Below, in pieces: positions 36,755 through 38,441 of a DNA stretch of 38,441 nucleotides. Location: positions 9,308 to 47,748 of the forward strand of contig MGWC01000030.1 in the NCBI GenBank assembly GCA_001800815.1, given 5' to 3'. The DNA is from Euryarchaeota archaeon RBG_19FT_COMBO_56_21. GTDB lineage: Archaea > Thermoplasmatota > Thermoplasmata > UBA10834. The position numbers were made by a program, and so were the translations under genes. Within the stretch, counting starts at the first letter, position 1. Each line of letters starts with the position of its first letter. The notes beneath the pieces are model-generated. The model was given only the letters and a program-made list of their open reading frames with translations, did not search any database and had not been told where the DNA came from.

Positions 36755-37071
36755 CGGTGCACCAAGCCAAAATCGCGGATGGATAGTATGACATAGCAGC
36801 CTTTTATACTAAGCTGCTTTGGGCCAAATCGAGCATCGGACTGAAATATCTTTGCTGTCCGCGTTCGCAATTGATAACGACGCCAGATGCTAGGTCCCTA
36901 AGGCAAGTTATCGATATCCCATGATGATGGCTTCAAACTCCGCAACAGACGTTCCATCCTTCCCCAGAACCTACCACTTTCAAGGTCGAGCCAGTATGCG
37001 AATTCGGTGCGAAGCTCAAACCGAAAAGCTTTAAGTACAGTACCTGATATCACGCCAACAGGTGACTTTGT

Positions 37072-37287
37072 TTGATCAAACCCCTGGCCGTTCTGAACAA
37101 GTCCATCAACCAGCAGGTCATCGTCGAGCTGAAGGGGAAGAGGGGCTACCGAGGCATACTAGACGGGTATGATCCTCATATGAACCTCGTCCTGAAGAAC
37201 GCCGAGGAGACCCACGATAACCAGGTCGTCAGGAAGTTCGAAACGACGATTGTCAGAGGGGACAACGTCATATACATTTCACCCTGA
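37072..37287 (+). CDS. LSm/Sm-like archaeal RNA-binding protein
   Basis: [44 protein letters not shown]-type Sm1 and [12 protein letters not shown] Sm2; TTG start. Confidence 0.93.
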   Translation: MIKPLAVLNKSINQQVIVELKGKRGYRGILDGYDPHMNLVLKNAEETHDNQVVRKFETTIVRGDNVIYISP

Positions 37288-37298
37288 GGTAATGTCCT

Positions 37299-37466
37299 AT
37301 GGGAAAGGGCACTCCGTCGATGGGCAAGCGTGGCAGCAAGAAAACACACATCATCTGCCGTCGATGCGGAAAGCGCGCGTATCACGTGAGACACAAGGTA
37401 TGCGCGTCGTGCGGCTTTGGCGCGACCGCGAAACTGAGGCACTACAATTGGGCCAAGCAGCACTGA
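37299..37466 (+). CDS. rpl37e: 50S ribosomal protein L37e (not in supplied ORF track)
   Basis: Translated directly: [55 protein letters not shown]. Confidence 0.95.
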   Translation: MGKGTPSMGKRGSKKTHIICRRCGKRAYHVRHKVCASCGFGATAKLRHYNWAKQH

Positions 37467-37502
37467 TGAGTGGCACCGTCCTAGAAGGGGGAGCAGAGGT
37501 CC

Positions 37503-38441
37503 ATGGATCCTGAGCACCCGCAGGAAGAGTGCGGCGTTTTCGCCATCGCCTCCATTCAAAACGTCTCCATCGACGTTTTCTACGCACTTAGGGTCCTACA
37601 GCACAGAGGACAAGAGTCCGCGGGGATAGCTGTCTACAACAACGGCATCAAGGCGATCAAGGGCATGGGGCTGGCGCATCAGGCGCTCAAGCCGGACGAC
37701 ATCAAGAACCTCAAGGGCGAGATAGGCATAGGTCACGTCAGGTATTCCACATTCGGCTCATCGACAATCGAGAACGCACAGCCCATTGTGGTCTCCACGA
37801 ACTACGGCGATATCGCCCTTGGACACAACGGGGAGATTGTCAATGCCGACAAGATCATGGAGGACCTGAAGAAGAAGGGCTGGGCGTTCATCACATCAAC
37901 CGATTCTGAGATAGCTGTCAGGCTGCTTGCGAACGATATCGCCAACACGGGCGACCCAGTCAGGTCGCTCAAGAACCTGATGAGCATACTTCAGGGATCG
38001 TACTCGATGACGATAATGATCGACAACAGGATCTTCGCCATCAGGGACCCTCTGGGCTTCAGACCACTTTGCGTCGGCAGGACCAAGGGGGGCTACGCGG
38101 CCGCCTCGGAGAGCGTCGTGTTCGACACCCTCGGCGGCGAATTCATCAGGGACGTGGACCCGGGGGAGATAGTGGAGCTCCTTCCAGGAGAGATTCGTTC
38201 TACGAAGACGGGCCTTTCAAAAGGCAGAGCGCATTGCATGTTCGAGTGGGTGTACCTTGCAAGAGCCGACTCTTCGATTGAAGGACACCTCGTGTACGAG
38301 GTGAGGCGAAGGATAGGGCAAAGGCTCGCCAAAGAGCAGCCTGCTGACGTCGATGTCGTGGTCCCAATACCGGACTCGGGGAGATCCCATGCAATCGGAT
38401 ACTCCGAGGAGTCGGGGATACGGTACTCCGAAGGCCTGATG
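37503..38441 (+). CDS. purF: Amidophosphoribosyltransferase, truncated by window end
   Basis: Translated directly: MDPEHPQEECGVFAIASIQNVSIDVFYALRVLQHRGQESAGIAVYNN...GIGHVRYSTFGSS...VVVPIPDSGRSHAIGYSEESGIRYSEGLM, open at 38441. Confidence 0.95.
   Translation, partial: MDPEHPQEECGVFAIASIQNVSIDVFYALRVLQHRGQESAGIAVYNNGIKAIKGMGLAHQALKPDDIKNLKGEIGIGHVRYSTFGSSTIENAQPIVVSTNYGDIALGHNGEIVNADKIMEDLKKKGWAFITSTDSEIAVRLLANDIANTGDPVRSLKNLMSILQGSYSMTIMIDNRIFAIRDPLGFRPLCVGRTKGGYAAASESVVFDTLGGEFIRDVDPGEIVELLPGEIRSTKTGLSKGRAHCMFEWVYLARADSSIEGHLVYEVRRRIGQRLAKEQPADVDVVVPIPDSGRSHAIGYSEESGIRYSEGLM

Noticed and set aside
1-38441. CRISPR arrays, transposases, att-like duplications next to tRNAs
   Set aside because: No regularly spaced repeats, transposase motifs or tRNA 3'-end duplications were seen by eye; a computed repeat search would be needed to exclude weak ones.

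Overview
The window reads as one contiguous stretch of archaeal chromosome. Archaeal markers are S3Ae, L37e and LSm proteins, two tRNA genes with anticodon-loop introns at 37/38, box A promoters, and frequent TTG/GTG starts. Assignment to a Thermoplasmata-like euryarchaeon is inference only. Main contents: a NosD-like beta-helix exoprotein; RNase H-like protein; intron-containing tRNA-Gln(CTG); adenylate kinase; a GlcD-type FAD oxidase; a Zn-ribbon/PAPS-reductase/ferredoxin fusion; a PrsW-like membrane protein; an operon of Ras-like GTPase, V4R-DUF835 protein and Zn-ribbon protein; a TetR/ABC-2 exporter/ModE-LysR-like operon; HdrC-HdrB followed by two small proteins; an M20 peptidase; a peptide ABC transporter whose binding protein carries about six PKD-like repeats; S3Ae; intron-containing tRNA-Met; an ArsA/Get3 ATPase; a ferredoxin plus aldehyde ferredoxin oxidoreductase pair; a second V4R-Roadblock pair; an AMMECR1-dihydroorotase-YkgJ overlapping cluster; a di-heme cytochrome c peroxidase; an Lrp/AsnC regulator; an uncharacterised coiled-coil protein with exact 31-aa repeats; and LSm-L37e-PurF (truncated by the window end). 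No CRISPR array, rRNA or intact mobile element was seen. The best leads are the GTPase/V4R/Roadblock signalling modules, a strong intergenic hairpin beside tRNA-Gln, three small ORFs missing from the supplied track, the PKD-decorated transporter protein, the 31-aa-repeat protein, and several precise operator-like palindromes.
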